This document shows, piece after piece, positions 1-8,256 of a DNA stretch of 38,122 nt. Under the pieces are notes generated by a model, which worked only from the letters and a program-made list of their open reading frames with translations, was not told the origin of the DNA and did not search any database. The stretch is from Opitutia bacterium. GTDB taxonomy: Bacteria > Verrucomicrobiota > Verrucomicrobiia > Opitutales > Opitutaceae. A program made the translations under genes and the position numbers. How positions within the stretch are numbered: the stretch's first letter is position 1; the number at the start of each line of letters is the position of its first letter. The stretch is from assembly GCA_947472765.1 (NCBI GenBank), contig CANJCM010000043.1:1-38122 (forward strand), read 5' to 3'.

Positions 1-783
1 ACGACCCTCGGAGTGCCCGTCACCATCAGTGTCCTCGCTAACGACACCGACGTGAATGGCAATGTTCTGACGGTTACGGCGATCACCCAAAGCCCCAACG
101 GCACGGCGAGCATCGTCACCACCGGCACCCAAGCCAACAAGGCGGTTCTCTTCGCGCCGAATGTCATTGGTGTTGCCACGTTCACTTACACGGTGTCGGA
201 CGGCAACGGTGGCACGGCCACTGGCACGGTGAGTGTGACGGTCGCCGCGGCCGCCAACCGCGTGCCGCTGGCCGTAGCCGACACCGCGACGACGGCCGGG
301 ACCACGGCGGTAATCGTCAACGTCCTGGCCAATGACAGCGATCCCGATGGCGATGTGCTCACGATCACCGCCGTAACGCAACCGGCGTCCGGCACGGTCA
401 CGATCACTGGCACGGGCAAGACGATCACCTACACGCCGGTGGCCGGCGCGTCCAGCGCTGCGCCGCAGACCTTCAACTACACTATCTCCGATGGTCGCGG
501 GGGCACCGCCACGGCCAGCGTCACCGTCACGGTCAAAGATGTGGTCACGATCACGGTGGCGGACTATACGGTCGCAAAGTCCTCCTGGAACATGAGCGGC
601 ACGGCGGGCTTTAACGCCACGGTCACGATCACGGCCGGCGGAACGGTCATCGCGACCACCACTGCCGACGCCCGTGGCGCGTGGGCGGCCAAGCCCACCT
701 TGACGATCCCGACCACGACGACGTCCATCGTAGTGACCTCGACGCAGGGCGGCACCGCCACCCGCGCGATCGCGAGAAGGTAA
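1..783 (+). CDS. C-terminal part of a large tandem-95/cadherin-like repeat surface protein (5' end outside window)
   Basis: The frame is open from the first base and ends with TAA at 781-783, so 260 residues of the C-terminus are visible and the start is missing. Residues 1-81 and about 82-175 are two copies of a roughly 90-residue beta-sandwich unit with the hallmarks VNVLANDSDPDGDVLTIT, then ITYTP, then TFNYTISDGRGGTAT, which is the tandem-95/cadherin-like (Big_9, VCBS-like) consensus. The last 80 residues form a different Ig-like module rich in Thr and Val. No membrane anchor, LPXTG or PEP-CTERM tail is present, and the protein ends in ARR. Such units build long extracellular stalks or adhesins; a surface or secreted role is inferred. 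A terminator follows 50 bp downstream. The function of the complete protein cannot be judged from this end. Confidence 0.85.
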   Translation, partial: TTLGVPVTISVLANDTDVNGNVLTVTAITQSPNGTASIVTTGTQANKAVLFAPNVIGVATFTYTVSDGNGGTATGTVSVTVAAAANRVPLAVADTATTAGTTAVIVNVLANDSDPDGDVLTITAVTQPASGTVTITGTGKTITYTPVAGASSAAPQTFNYTISDGRGGTATASVTVTVKDVVTITVADYTVAKSSWNMSGTAGFNATVTITAGGTVIATTTADARGAWAAKPTLTIPTTTTSIVVTSTQGGTATRAIARR

Positions 784-834
784 ACGGACGATCCATGGGG
801 CGGGGCGACGTGCTCCCCCCAGTTGTTTCCAACC

Positions 835-867
835 AACGCCGGAGGCCACCGCCTCCGGCGTTTTTCG
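835..867 (+). terminator. Rho-independent terminator
   Basis: A 10-bp GC-rich stem (ACGCCGGAGG paired with CCTCCGGCGT) with a 6-base loop is followed directly by TTTTTC. It lies about 50 bp behind the stop codon of the tandem-95 protein and points the same way. Confidence 0.85.
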
Positions 868-1202
868 TCTGGCGATGTGAAGGACCGGACAATCAAGGTT
901 CCGCGCTGGAAACTTGACGACCCACCCCGATTTGCCGGCGCACCGGCTCGAATCCGGACGCGATTCGTATGTTCACACGACGGGGCGCCAAGGACCCTCC
1001 CTCTTGGTGTCAACCGGCGAGCATGTCCGCCCGGTCCCGGCAGGTCCGCCGGCACGTAGCCGTGGCTCGTCTTGAACCACCTCTTCGCGAACCTTTCCAT
1101 CGACGGAATGCATCCGGACGGTGAGGACGCCGTCCCTCCATTAAGGGGATTCTCGAGGACCTCGTCCTTCTACTTCCGACCGCCACTGGTCAGGGTCCCC
1201 TC
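868..1202. other. Intergenic stretch without a recognisable gene
   Basis: Short open frames exist on both strands, but none resembles a known family or has a plausible start. The word CCTCTGG followed by GGAACGATGCA near 1198-1220 recurs near 23788-23810, so the right part belongs to the repeat described next. Nothing else is seen. Confidence 0.5.
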
Positions 1203-1344
1203 TGGAGTCGGAACGATGCAGTGGAACGGAATCGGCGGGTGTGGGCACCCGCCCTCCATGGTCGGCGGATCGTTCAGCCTTCCGTACCACGCTCCTCTCC
1301 AAGAGCAATCCATGGAGGGACGGTGCCCCCACCGTCCACGGCTG
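1203..1344 (-). repeat. GGAG-type REP pair (family D), inverted copy of 23850-23990
   Basis: Two imperfect hairpins of the type GGAGGG-CGGGTGCCC-CACCCG and GGAGGGACGGTGCCCCCACC lie head to head, separated by about 60 bp. The whole 142-bp block, read on the minus strand, matches 23850-23990 with only about 15 differences counted by eye. The hairpin pair has the architecture of a BIME (bacterial interspersed mosaic element). Confidence 0.8.
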
Positions 1345-1371
1345 ACTTTCGTTGAGTTGAACGTTCACCAA

Positions 1372-1728
1372 TCACTCTAGCAACCGCTGCTCCTCCAGCA
1401 CGTGCCGGAAGTTTAACACCGTCGTTTCATCAGGCACTTTCTGGGTCAACGGATCCAATTGCAGGAATCGCTGAAACGAGAGCCGGTCATGCACCGCGTC
1501 CTCGAGCGCGGGATCACTCAGATTGTACCAAAGTTGCAGGCAGTGCATTCGCAGCAGCAACGCCAGCTCGGTCGCCTTGCGGCCCGTCTTCGCCCCGCCC
1601 CAGTGCGGCTCCACCACCGCCATCAGCTCGCCCCACGGCACCACGCGGTTCATCTCCTCCAGGAAGCGGTCCGCCCGCGTCAGCTTCGTCATGCACCCCA
1701 GCGACAGGAACGACGTTTGATGGCCCAT
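1372..1728 (-). pseudogene. Truncated IS5-family transposase (N-terminal 118 residues)
   Basis: The product starts MGHQTSFLSL and contains TRADRFLEEMNRVVPWGEL, then VEPHWG, GRKATELALLLRMHCLQLW and LSDPALEDAVHDRLSFQRF. This is the N-terminal DUF772-type region of IS5/IS1106 transposases (usually more than 300 residues in all). It ends with a TGA at 1372-1374 just after FRHVLEEQRLLE, before the DDE catalytic core. The frame can be read upstream to an ATG at 1773, but the family start motif fits the ATG at 1728. No downstream remainder was found in the flanking bases, so this is a 3'-truncated, inactive fragment. Family assignment is confident; the cause of truncation (recombination at the adjacent REP block) is a guess. 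Confidence 0.8.
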
Positions 1729-1793
1729 CTCAAAGTTAACGTTCGCCACGCGTTTTGGATCCGAAAAAAGCAAACTGTTTTTCAGAGGCTCCC
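1372..1793 (-). mobile_element. Remnant of an IS5-type insertion sequence
   Basis: The left side is a truncated transposase frame. Its upstream flank reads GGAGCCTCTGAAAAACAG on the minus strand (to about 1793), which resembles a terminal inverted repeat of IS5-group elements. No matching right end is visible: the element stops at about 1372, next to the REP block at 1203-1344. The IS end is inferred by resemblance only. Confidence 0.45.
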
Positions 1794-1799
1794 TAATTC

Positions 1800-3419
1800 T
1801 TAATTCTTACCTTCCGCCGGCAGCAGACCGAACGCGTACAGCACGCTGCCGCCGCCGAAGAGGACGAATTGCCGGCCGTCGAGTTCGTAGGTCATCGGGC
1901 TGTTGCCGACGCGGCCGATGCCGGAGTGCCACAGCGTCTTGCCGTCGGTCGTGCGCAGCGCCATCGCGTTGCCGGTGGAGTCGCCGGTGAAGATGACACC
2001 CGAAGCCGTCGTGAGCACGCCGGCCGCGCCGACGCCGCCGTGCAGGTCGTGGCTCCAGCGGACTGCACCGGTCTGGTAGTCGAGTGCCCGCAGGATGCCC
2101 TTGCCGTGAATGCCGTAATCGGCGCCCGCCCAACCCGTGTCGCCGTGCTCGGGCTTGAAGAAATAAATGCCGTACGCGTCGTGGGCGCTGACGATGAGCG
2201 TGCCGGTCGCGGGATCGAACGAGGGTGAGCGGTAATTCGTGCCGCCGGATTCATCGGGTGAAACCAGCCGGCCGTCGCGCGCCGGTTCCTTGTCGACGAT
2301 CGGAATCGGACGGCCTTCATCGTCGACCCCTTTGGCCCAGTTCGCGCGGGCGAACGGCGTCGTCAGCAGGCTCTTCCCCGTCACCCGATCGAGGACGAAG
2401 TAGTACCCGTTGCGAGCAGCCTGGAGTAGGAGCTTGCGCGGCTTGCCCGCGAACGGCGCGTCGACGAGCACCGGCACCTCGGCCGCGTCCCAGTCGTGGG
2501 TGTCGTGCGGCGTGTTCTGGAAACCCCAGCGCAGTTCGCCGTTGTCCGGATTGATCGCGAGGATGCTGTTCGTCCACTTGTTGTCACCGGGCCGGACCGG
2601 ACCGTTGAGCACCGGCGTGGGATTGCCGGTGCCGACATAGACGAGATTCAACTCGGGATCGTACGTGCCGGTCATCCACATCTGGCCGCCGGTCGCGCCG
2701 CCGCTTATCGAGTTCGCCGTGCCCGCAGGAGGCGTACTGTAGAAGGTCCACTGCGGTTTGCCCGTCTCGGGATCGAACGCCCGCAGGATGCCGGGGAGAT
2801 TGTCGAAGTCACCCGAGACGCCCACGAGCAGGTGATTGCGGACGATCAACGGCGCATTCGTGCACCAGTAACCGCGTTTCGCGTCTGCGATCTCGACGGT
2901 CCAGCGCGGTTTCCCGGTGCGGGCATCGAGCGCCACGAGCTGGCAGTCCGGCGTGGTGAGATAGACGAGATCCCCGCGCACGGCGGCGCCGCGGTGGCCG
3001 ATGTGAAACGCCGTGTTCGTCGGGTGGGTGTGTTGCCAGAGCTGCCGGCCGGTGCGGGCATCGATCGCCCAAATCTTATCCGGCGCCGTCAGATAAAGCG
3101 TGCCGTTGACGACGATCGGGGTGCCCTTGATCGGCTGCGACTGGCCTGTGTTGAACGCCCATGCGAGTGTCATCTGCCGGACGTTGTCGGGCGTGATCTG
3201 CTTCAGCGGACTATGCCGGCGACCGGTGTAGTCACCGTGATAGGTCGGCCAGCTGTCGGTCGTCGGCTGGAGCAGGAAACGCGGGTCAACCTCCTGGGCC
3301 GAAGCGAAGGTGGCGAACAGGGAGACGAACGCGGTCGCGGCCCACGCGCCCGGACGGCACGCCGCGGCGAAACGGTGGCGCCGCGTTTCAGCGCAGGGTT
3401 TGAAGGTAGGCGAGGACAT
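1800..3419 (-). CDS. PQQ-dependent (quinoprotein) dehydrogenase, secreted
   Basis: This 539-residue protein is a periplasmic eight-bladed beta-propeller dehydrogenase that would oxidise an alcohol or sugar and pass electrons to a cytochrome. Start choice: only an ATG at 3419 gives a full signal peptide (hydrophobic stretch about residues 24-40, cleavage near FASA|QEV at 41), so the gene overlaps the upstream cytochrome gene by 32 bp. Propeller Trp-docking motifs such as DARTGKPRWTVE (165-176), DPETGKPQWTFYS (216-228) and NPDNGELRWGFQ (290-301) are visible. The conserved GTGNPTP...RPGDN region carries the probable calcium ligand Asn266, and HDTHDWD holds the probable catalytic Asp (309 or 311). 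No vicinal Cys-Cys pair, typical of methanol and ethanol dehydrogenases, is present. The protein lacks a fused cytochrome domain, consistent with the separate cytochrome next door. Substrate unknown. Confidence 0.88.
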   Translation of the reverse strand: MSSPTFKPCAETRRHRFAAACRPGAWAATAFVSLFATFASAQEVDPRFLLQPTTDSWPTYHGDYTGRRHSPLKQITPDNVRQMTLAWAFNTGQSQPIKGTPIVVNGTLYLTAPDKIWAIDARTGRQLWQHTHPTNTAFHIGHRGAAVRGDLVYLTTPDCQLVALDARTGKPRWTVEIADAKRGYWCTNAPLIVRNHLLVGVSGDFDNLPGILRAFDPETGKPQWTFYSTPPAGTANSISGGATGGQMWMTGTYDPELNLVYVGTGNPTPVLNGPVRPGDNKWTNSILAINPDNGELRWGFQNTPHDTHDWDAAEVPVLVDAPFAGKPRKLLLQAARNGYYFVLDRVTGKSLLTTPFARANWAKGVDDEGRPIPIVDKEPARDGRLVSPDESGGTNYRSPSFDPATGTLIVSAHDAYGIYFFKPEHGDTGWAGADYGIHGKGILRALDYQTGAVRWSHDLHGGVGAAGVLTTASGVIFTGDSTGNAMALRTTDGKTLWHSGIGRVGNSPMTYELDGRQFVLFGGGSVLYAFGLLPAEGKN

Positions 3420-4239
3420 CGTGCATGTCGGAGTCGGTGTACTTGGCGAGCTGCTCGACGTGAGCCTCGAGCGGATCGTCGACGGTGAATTTGACCCGAT
3501 CGGTCGACCAGGAACGCGTCCAACCCCTCTCGTCGAGCAGCGCGATCGTGAATTCGTCGCGATGGGCCAGTTTGCCCGTGACGACCTGGCCGTTACCGAG
3601 GGTGACGCGGACCGTTTGAGGAACCCGCGACGGATCGTCGCGGCCGCCCGGCGTCGGATAAAGCATCCGGCGGAGCAGTGGCAGGCCGACATGCCGCGTG
3701 GCGACGCCCGCGAGATCGCCGGTCGGCGAGTGACAGCGGGCGCAGGCGTTGGCGAAGTAGCGCTGGCCGGCGGCGGCGTTGCCGGTCTGCAGATCGGAGG
3801 GATCCACCGCGCGGCGGCCCCCGACGGCGCTGTCGGCGCGCTTCTTCTGCTCGTGGATATACGCGACGAGCGCGGCGATGTCATCGTCGGGCAACGTGAA
3901 GGCCGGCATGCCTTTTTCGATCCGGCCGGCGCGGAGGTGCGGGGCGAGCTTGTCGCCGCGCACATCGCTGGCCACGAGCGTGGAACGCGTCAGATCGGGG
4001 CCGGTTTCGCCGCCGAAGGCATCGCGGCCGTGGCAGAAACCGCACTGGGCGCCGAAGAGCACGCGGCCGGCATCGACCTGGGCGGCGGGAAATTCCTGCG
4101 CGACGACGGTGGTAGGCCGCGGCACGGAGGCGGGACTCGCCTGAGAAGGCGCGGCGGTTTCGGCGGCGCGCAAAGTGGGGGAGAGGCAGATGCCCGCGAG
4201 CGCCGTCGCGAGCAAGGGGACAAGGGATGGCCTGGGCAC
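3388..4239 (-). CDS. Diheme cytochrome c, partner of the PQQ dehydrogenase
   Basis: A secreted c-type cytochrome of about 283 residues. A GTG at 4239 is the only start near a good signal peptide (VPRPSLVPLLATALAGICLS, cleavage near LRAA|ETA at 26). The frame stays open upstream to 4560 through repeat sequence, which I regard as untranslated. Two heme-binding CxxCH motifs are seen: CGFCH at 66-70 with a distal-type Met in KGMPAF (111), and CARCH at 166-170 with Met near 192. Residues 200-283 form a small extra domain (VRVTLGNGQVVTGKLAHRDE) found in cytochromes paired with quinoprotein dehydrogenases. It overlaps the dehydrogenase start by 32 bp, so translational coupling is likely. Inferred role: electron acceptor linking substrate oxidation to the respiratory chain. 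The start codon is uncertain. Confidence 0.82.
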   Translation of the reverse strand: MPRPSLVPLLATALAGICLSPTLRAAETAAPSQASPASVPRPTTVVAQEFPAAQVDAGRVLFGAQCGFCHGRDAFGGETGPDLTRSTLVASDVRGDKLAPHLRAGRIEKGMPAFTLPDDDIAALVAYIHEQKKRADSAVGGRRAVDPSDLQTGNAAAGQRYFANACARCHSPTGDLAGVATRHVGLPLLRRMLYPTPGGRDDPSRVPQTVRVTLGNGQVVTGKLAHRDEFTIALLDERGWTRSWSTDRVKFTVDDPLEAHVEQLAKYTDSDMHDVLAYLQTLR

Positions 4240-4346
4240 AGCGCGGGAGAGTGGGGCGCGGGTACTCGCGGCGTCAACATTCGCGGAAGGAGTCAGGAGT
4301 CGGGATGGAGGAGTCAGGAGTCGGGGAGGACGGAAGGATGCAATGG

Positions 4347-4416
4347 AGGGCCGGCGCTTGCGCCGGGCCTTTGCGTGAATGAAGAACGCGGCCCGGCGAC
4401 GAGCGCCGGCCCTACA
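4347..4416. repeat. GTAG-type REP pair (family A)
   Basis: Two imperfect hairpins, GGGCCGGCGCTTGCGCCGGG and its inverted partner ending CGCCGGCCCTACA, are separated by about 20 bp. The outer right end reads CTACA (GTAG on the other strand). The same two-hairpin arrangement with a similar spacer containing GAATGAAG occurs at 22811-22884. Tandem copies of the word GGAGTCAGGAGTC lie just upstream (4285-4325). Confidence 0.75.
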
Positions 4417-4716
4417 TCGATTTGATTCCTTCGCCTCGTTCCGGCTCGAGCGGGGATCTGCGGAATGCCCTTGGCCTTGATCCCCTCTTGGAGAGGGGTG
4501 CCCGGAAGGCCGGGTGTTTGTTTCGAAGTCTACGCCGGAGCCGCATTCCGAAATGCTCACCGCGCCCGTCCGCTATCCGTCCTCCACCGTCTGCCCACTC
4601 CTCGCTCCTGAATCCTGACTCCTCCATCCTTTCTTAGCTCTTTCCTCCACTCCCCAACTTCTGCTTCATCCCGTCGGTCGCAACCTTCGGTTACCTCCGT
4701 CCTCCCTTCTACCCCT
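4417..4716. other. Gene-free stretch ending in a pyrimidine-rich leader
   Basis: No gene is seen. The last ~110 bases (about 4605-4716) are strikingly pyrimidine-rich on the plus strand, with repeats of CTCCT, CTGACTCCTCC and TCTTTCCTCC running up to the GTG start of the permease gene. No Shine-Dalgarno sequence is present there. Confidence 0.5.
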
Positions 4717-6132
4717 GTGGATTCCCTGCTCCTTCTCTTCATCGGCATGGCGGTCGTCATCGCCGGCATCGTCTGGCTGAAGCTGAATGCATTCGTCGCG
4801 ATGCTCGCCGGTGCCATCGTCGTCGCGACGCTGACGCCCGCGGCGTATGTTGAGAAGCACGTGCTGGCGCAGGGCGGAACGCAGGCGGCGGCGACCGCGC
4901 GCGCGAATGAGAATCTCGGCGCCAAGCTGGCGACGAAGTTCGGCAACACGGCGGGTCAACTTGGGTTGCTCGTGGCGATGGCCTCGATCGTGGGTTCCTG
5001 TTTGCTCGCGAGTGGTGGCGCGGAGAAAATCGTCCGGTCGTCGCTCGGACTGTTCGGCGAGCCCCGCGCGCCGTTTGTGTTTTGGATTAGCGGCTTCGTG
5101 CTCGGGATTCCGGTCTTCTTCGACACCGTCTTTCTCCTGCTCATTCCGCTGGTGCGGGCGATGACGCTCCGCACCGGGAGGAACTACATCCTGTTCATCC
5201 TTTGCACGGCGGCCGGGGCGACGATGACTCATTCGCTGGTGCCGCCGACGCCCGGACCGCTCTTTGTGGCGACCGCGCTGAAGGTGGATCTCGCGTTGAT
5301 GATGGTGGGTGGCATTGCGCTCGGCATCTGCAGCTCCGCGGTCGGCCTCGTCTATGCGTGGTGGGCGAACAAGCGCTGGCCGAAGGCGCTCGTGGTGCCG
5401 GCGGATGTCCCGTCTTCGGGTTCATCGCCGGTGTTCACGCAGCGCCCGGATCACGAGTTGCCGCCGCTGTTCCTCGCGCTGGCGCCGATCTTCGTCCCGG
5501 TGGTGCTGATCTCGGCGCAGGCCGTCATGCAGGCCCGCGGGGTGACGGGTTCCTCGATGGGAATTCTGAATGTGATTGGGCACGCGAACATCGCCATGGC
5601 CATCGCCGCGTTGATTGCGCTCGCGACGCTGGCGTGGAAGCAGCATGGCGATCGCAACATCATGAAGACGCAGGTGCAGGAAGCCCTGACCGATGCCGGC
5701 ATGATCATTCTCGTCACCGCCTCCGGCGGAATCTTCGGTGGCGTGCTGCAGGAGACGGGTGTCGGCGAGCGGATCAAGGAACTCGCGCAGGTTTACCGGA
5801 TTGGCGTCCTGCCGCTGGCGTTCTTTGTCACGGCGCTGGTGCGCATCGCGCAAGGCTCGGCGACCGTCGCGATGGTGACGGGCGTCGGCATTCTCAGTGG
5901 CTTCGGGTCAGCCGCGGCGCTCGGGTTTCATCCGTTGTATCTCGCCCTGGCGATCGGCTGCGGCTCGAAGCCCGGCCCGTGGATGAACGACAGCGGCTTC
6001 TGGGTCGTCTGCAAAACGACTGGCATGACCGAGGTCGAAACGCTGCGCACTTATTCGGTGATGTTCACCGTGATGGGCTTCGCGGGCTTCGGGCTGGTGA
6101 TGCTGGCGGCGTGGTTCTTTCCGTTAATCTGA
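4717..6132 (+). CDS. GntP-family gluconate:H+ symporter
   Basis: This inner-membrane transporter has 471 residues, the usual length for the family, and about 12 hydrophobic segments. GntP signatures are visible: KFGNTAGQLGLLV (74-86), GIPVFFDTVFLLLIP (130-144), VPPTPGP (175-181), TASGGIFGGVLQETG in the second half, and AQGSATVAMVTG. The family imports gluconate or related sugar acids with protons; the exact substrate is not predictable. The start is a GTG at 4717, because no ATG precedes the first helix and the frame upstream contains only pyrimidine-rich repeat sequence; no ribosome-binding site is visible. It is transcribed divergently from the cytochrome/PQQ-dehydrogenase pair, which could supply sugar acids in the periplasm. 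That link is inferred from position. Confidence 0.88.
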   Translation: MDSLLLLFIGMAVVIAGIVWLKLNAFVAMLAGAIVVATLTPAAYVEKHVLAQGGTQAAATARANENLGAKLATKFGNTAGQLGLLVAMASIVGSCLLASGGAEKIVRSSLGLFGEPRAPFVFWISGFVLGIPVFFDTVFLLLIPLVRAMTLRTGRNYILFILCTAAGATMTHSLVPPTPGPLFVATALKVDLALMMVGGIALGICSSAVGLVYAWWANKRWPKALVVPADVPSSGSSPVFTQRPDHELPPLFLALAPIFVPVVLISAQAVMQARGVTGSSMGILNVIGHANIAMAIAALIALATLAWKQHGDRNIMKTQVQEALTDAGMIILVTASGGIFGGVLQETGVGERIKELAQVYRIGVLPLAFFVTALVRIAQGSATVAMVTGVGILSGFGSAAALGFHPLYLALAIGCGSKPGPWMNDSGFWVVCKTTGMTEVETLRTYSVMFTVMGFAGFGLVMLAAWFFPLI

Positions 6133-6433
6133 ACGGAAAGAGTCGGGGCTCAGGGGATCAAGATGCCCGAGCCTTTTGAGCCGGAAGCCAGGAATTCAGG
6201 AAAGGACTTGGAGAGGTCCACGCCAGAGCCGGAACGATGGAGTCGGATGCAATTCGCGGCCTGCCGACGAGCGGCAGCCCTACACCGAATGGTTTTGTTG
6301 GCGGTCGTTGGCCTTTGTGGCCGCGAGCGTGAGCGAGTGGAATGCCGTTACGACTCCGGGAACACGATCTCGCCACTCGCTCACGCTCGCAGCCCCGGGA
6401 AAAAGCGCCCTCTTAACTCATAACTCATAGCTC
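6133..6433. repeat. Repeat island between convergent genes (families J, A, I)
   Basis: Contains the word TTTGAGCCGGAAGCCAGGAA (6175-6194; recurs near 8364), a single family A hairpin ending GGCAGCCCTACA (6257-6284), and an inverted pair of family I, GTGGCCGCGAGCGTGAGCG at 6317-6340 against CACTCGCTCACGCTCGC at 6373-6394. The right edge (TAACTCATAACTCATAGCTC) runs directly into the stop codon of the next minus-strand gene. No gene seen. Confidence 0.7.
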
Positions 6434-8239
6434 TCACTTCGCCTTTGGCGCGTTCGCGTACCGCTTCATTCCGAGCTTCACCACCGCTCCCGCTCCCGGT
6501 GCGAGTTCCACATTGAAGGTGTTGGCGTTGATCGCAGTGGTTTTACCGCCGACATCGGCGGTGAGGATCTGATGTTCGCCGTAGCCGCCACCCTGCACGG
6601 TCACAGTGCGTGAGGCGGACGGACTGAGGTTCACGAGCGTCACGGTCGTGCGGTCCGCAGTGAGCTCGCTCACGAGGGCGGCGACGTCCTCGGGGATGCC
6701 GGCCCGATTGCGGGCCGGATCGAAGTAACGCAGCCGCGCGCTCGCCAGCACGCTGCCTTCGCGGCCCGGGGGAATTGCGCCCCACATGAGTTGGAGCAGC
6801 GTTCCCGGCTCCACGGGGTTGTACTCCATCGCGTTGTCCGCGAGCCGCGTCTCGGGCGTCAGCGGATCCTTCCGCATCTTCTCCAGCCGGCGTGGAATCG
6901 CCTCGAGGTCTTTGCGCAGCGCCGTTTCGGGGAAGCTGGGATTCCGGCCTTCGAGAAATTCCACCCACGCGTTGCGGCCGACCCGCGGACGATCTTCCGG
7001 GCGCATGGACCAGTACCAGACCTCGAGCGCGCCGATGTCCCAGGGCTTGGGCTGCCAGCCGTACCAGCCATTCGCGCCATGCATCGAGGGATATTCCTTC
7101 TTCCCGTCGACGGTGCGGGCGTGGGAGTTCACGACGTCGATCATGTTGCGCCAGGCATCGACGTAACGCTGATCGCCGGTGACGAGGAGCGCGTTGGCGA
7201 AGCCGACCAGCGCGCGCGGAATCCGGGTGCGGTCCTCGCGTTTGCCGTTCACCGGGTTGATCGGGCTGAAGCCCCAGCCGTAGGCGTTGCCCCACCACTT
7301 GTTCTCCGGACCGCCGACTTTGCCATCGAGGGCGACGTAGCTTGGGATGATGCCGCCGGTCTGTTTCATGCGGTCGAGCCACGCATTCATGTAGTCGACG
7401 ATCCACTGTTTGTACTTCGCCTCGCTCGTCAGGAGGTAGGCGTTGAGCGGAAGCGTGGTGGCGACGAGGTTGATGAAGTGATCGCCGACGACGTCGGTGT
7501 ATTCCTGGTAGTGCGCGAGGAACTGTTCGAACGTGTTCTCGCCGTGGAGTGCGACGAACTTCGAGACGTCGAACGGATCGCCGACCCAGTCGAGCGAGGT
7601 CGCCGGCCGCAGCATCGGCCCGCGGCTGCCATTCATCATCGAGCGGATGAGCTTGTGCTGCGGGTCGTAGTTCGGCGCCTCGGGATCCTCGCCCATGTAC
7701 ATCGCGGCGAACGTGCGCGCCCGCTGCCGGTAGATCGGCAGCTGCGCCATCGAGAGGCTCATGGTGTTGAAGCTGCGCAGCGCCTCGCCGTGGTGCATCC
7801 AGTCCGATTGCACCGAGATATCCTTATAGAACATGCCCTGGCGGCCGGCCGGGACTTCCGTCGTCCTGGCCTCGGTGAACTGCCGCAGCATGCCGTTCCA
7901 GGTGCGCAGATGCAGATCGCGAATTTCATCGCTCGCCCCCAGCGCGTGGAATTCCGGCCAGCCGGCAAAGTTCTCCAATGCGTCGTCCGGTCCGTCATTG
8001 GCGCCCCAGCGGACGAAGTACTGGAAGTAGCCGCGGTCGTCGTAGTACTTCTGCGTGAATTCCCGTGCGGCGGGAACCGTCTCGGCGAGCAGCCGTCGCT
8101 CGAGCTTCGCCCACTCGGGCGCGGGCATGGGGGTGGTGATTTTGACGGTCGTCTCGGCGGCAAGGGCGGCGGACACCGAGAGCAGAGAGAACAAAGAAAT
8201 CACGCCGGCCACTCGGCCGAACTTCTGGATGGGGTACAT
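6434..8239 (-). CDS. Secreted protein of unknown function, probably mostly helical and carbohydrate-related
   Basis: The product has 601 residues with a clear signal peptide (hydrophobic core about residues 10-22, cleavage near ALAA|ETT at 28). The body is rich in Trp, Tyr and His and has helix-turn features such as YMNAWLDRMKQTGGIIPSYV, KWWGNAYGWGFSPINP, RALVGFANALLVTGDQRY, and ALEVWYWSM, which recall alpha/alpha-barrel hydrolases and lyases. The last ~100 residues (from about 500) look like a beta-sandwich (RTTVTLVNLSPSASRTVTVQ), a common C-terminal module of such enzymes. I do not recognise a named family, and no catalytic residues can be assigned. It faces a LarA-like gene across a palindromic repeat region and lies next to sugar-acid transporters, so a role in polysaccharide or uronate breakdown is possible but unproven. 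Confidence 0.72.
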   Translation of the reverse strand: MYPIQKFGRVAGVISLFSLLSVSAALAAETTVKITTPMPAPEWAKLERRLLAETVPAAREFTQKYYDDRGYFQYFVRWGANDGPDDALENFAGWPEFHALGASDEIRDLHLRTWNGMLRQFTEARTTEVPAGRQGMFYKDISVQSDWMHHGEALRSFNTMSLSMAQLPIYRQRARTFAAMYMGEDPEAPNYDPQHKLIRSMMNGSRGPMLRPATSLDWVGDPFDVSKFVALHGENTFEQFLAHYQEYTDVVGDHFINLVATTLPLNAYLLTSEAKYKQWIVDYMNAWLDRMKQTGGIIPSYVALDGKVGGPENKWWGNAYGWGFSPINPVNGKREDRTRIPRALVGFANALLVTGDQRYVDAWRNMIDVVNSHARTVDGKKEYPSMHGANGWYGWQPKPWDIGALEVWYWSMRPEDRPRVGRNAWVEFLEGRNPSFPETALRKDLEAIPRRLEKMRKDPLTPETRLADNAMEYNPVEPGTLLQLMWGAIPPGREGSVLASARLRYFDPARNRAGIPEDVAALVSELTADRTTVTLVNLSPSASRTVTVQGGGYGEHQILTADVGGKTTAINANTFNVELAPGAGAVVKLGMKRYANAPKAK

Positions 8240-8256
8240 GGGGCGGAGACTGTCGG

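Noticed and set aside
784-1202. Small genes in the gap after the first terminator
   Set aside because: Frames on both strands overlap each other, contain repeat words and resemble no family.
2496-3488. Long open frame on the plus strand opposite the PQQ dehydrogenase
   Set aside because: It is antisense to a clearly conserved gene, is Arg-rich in the way GC-rich shadows are, and shows no domain.
3420-3965. N-terminal extension of the PQQ dehydrogenase up to 3965
   Set aside because: It lies entirely over the diheme cytochrome gene in another frame and would bury the signal peptide.
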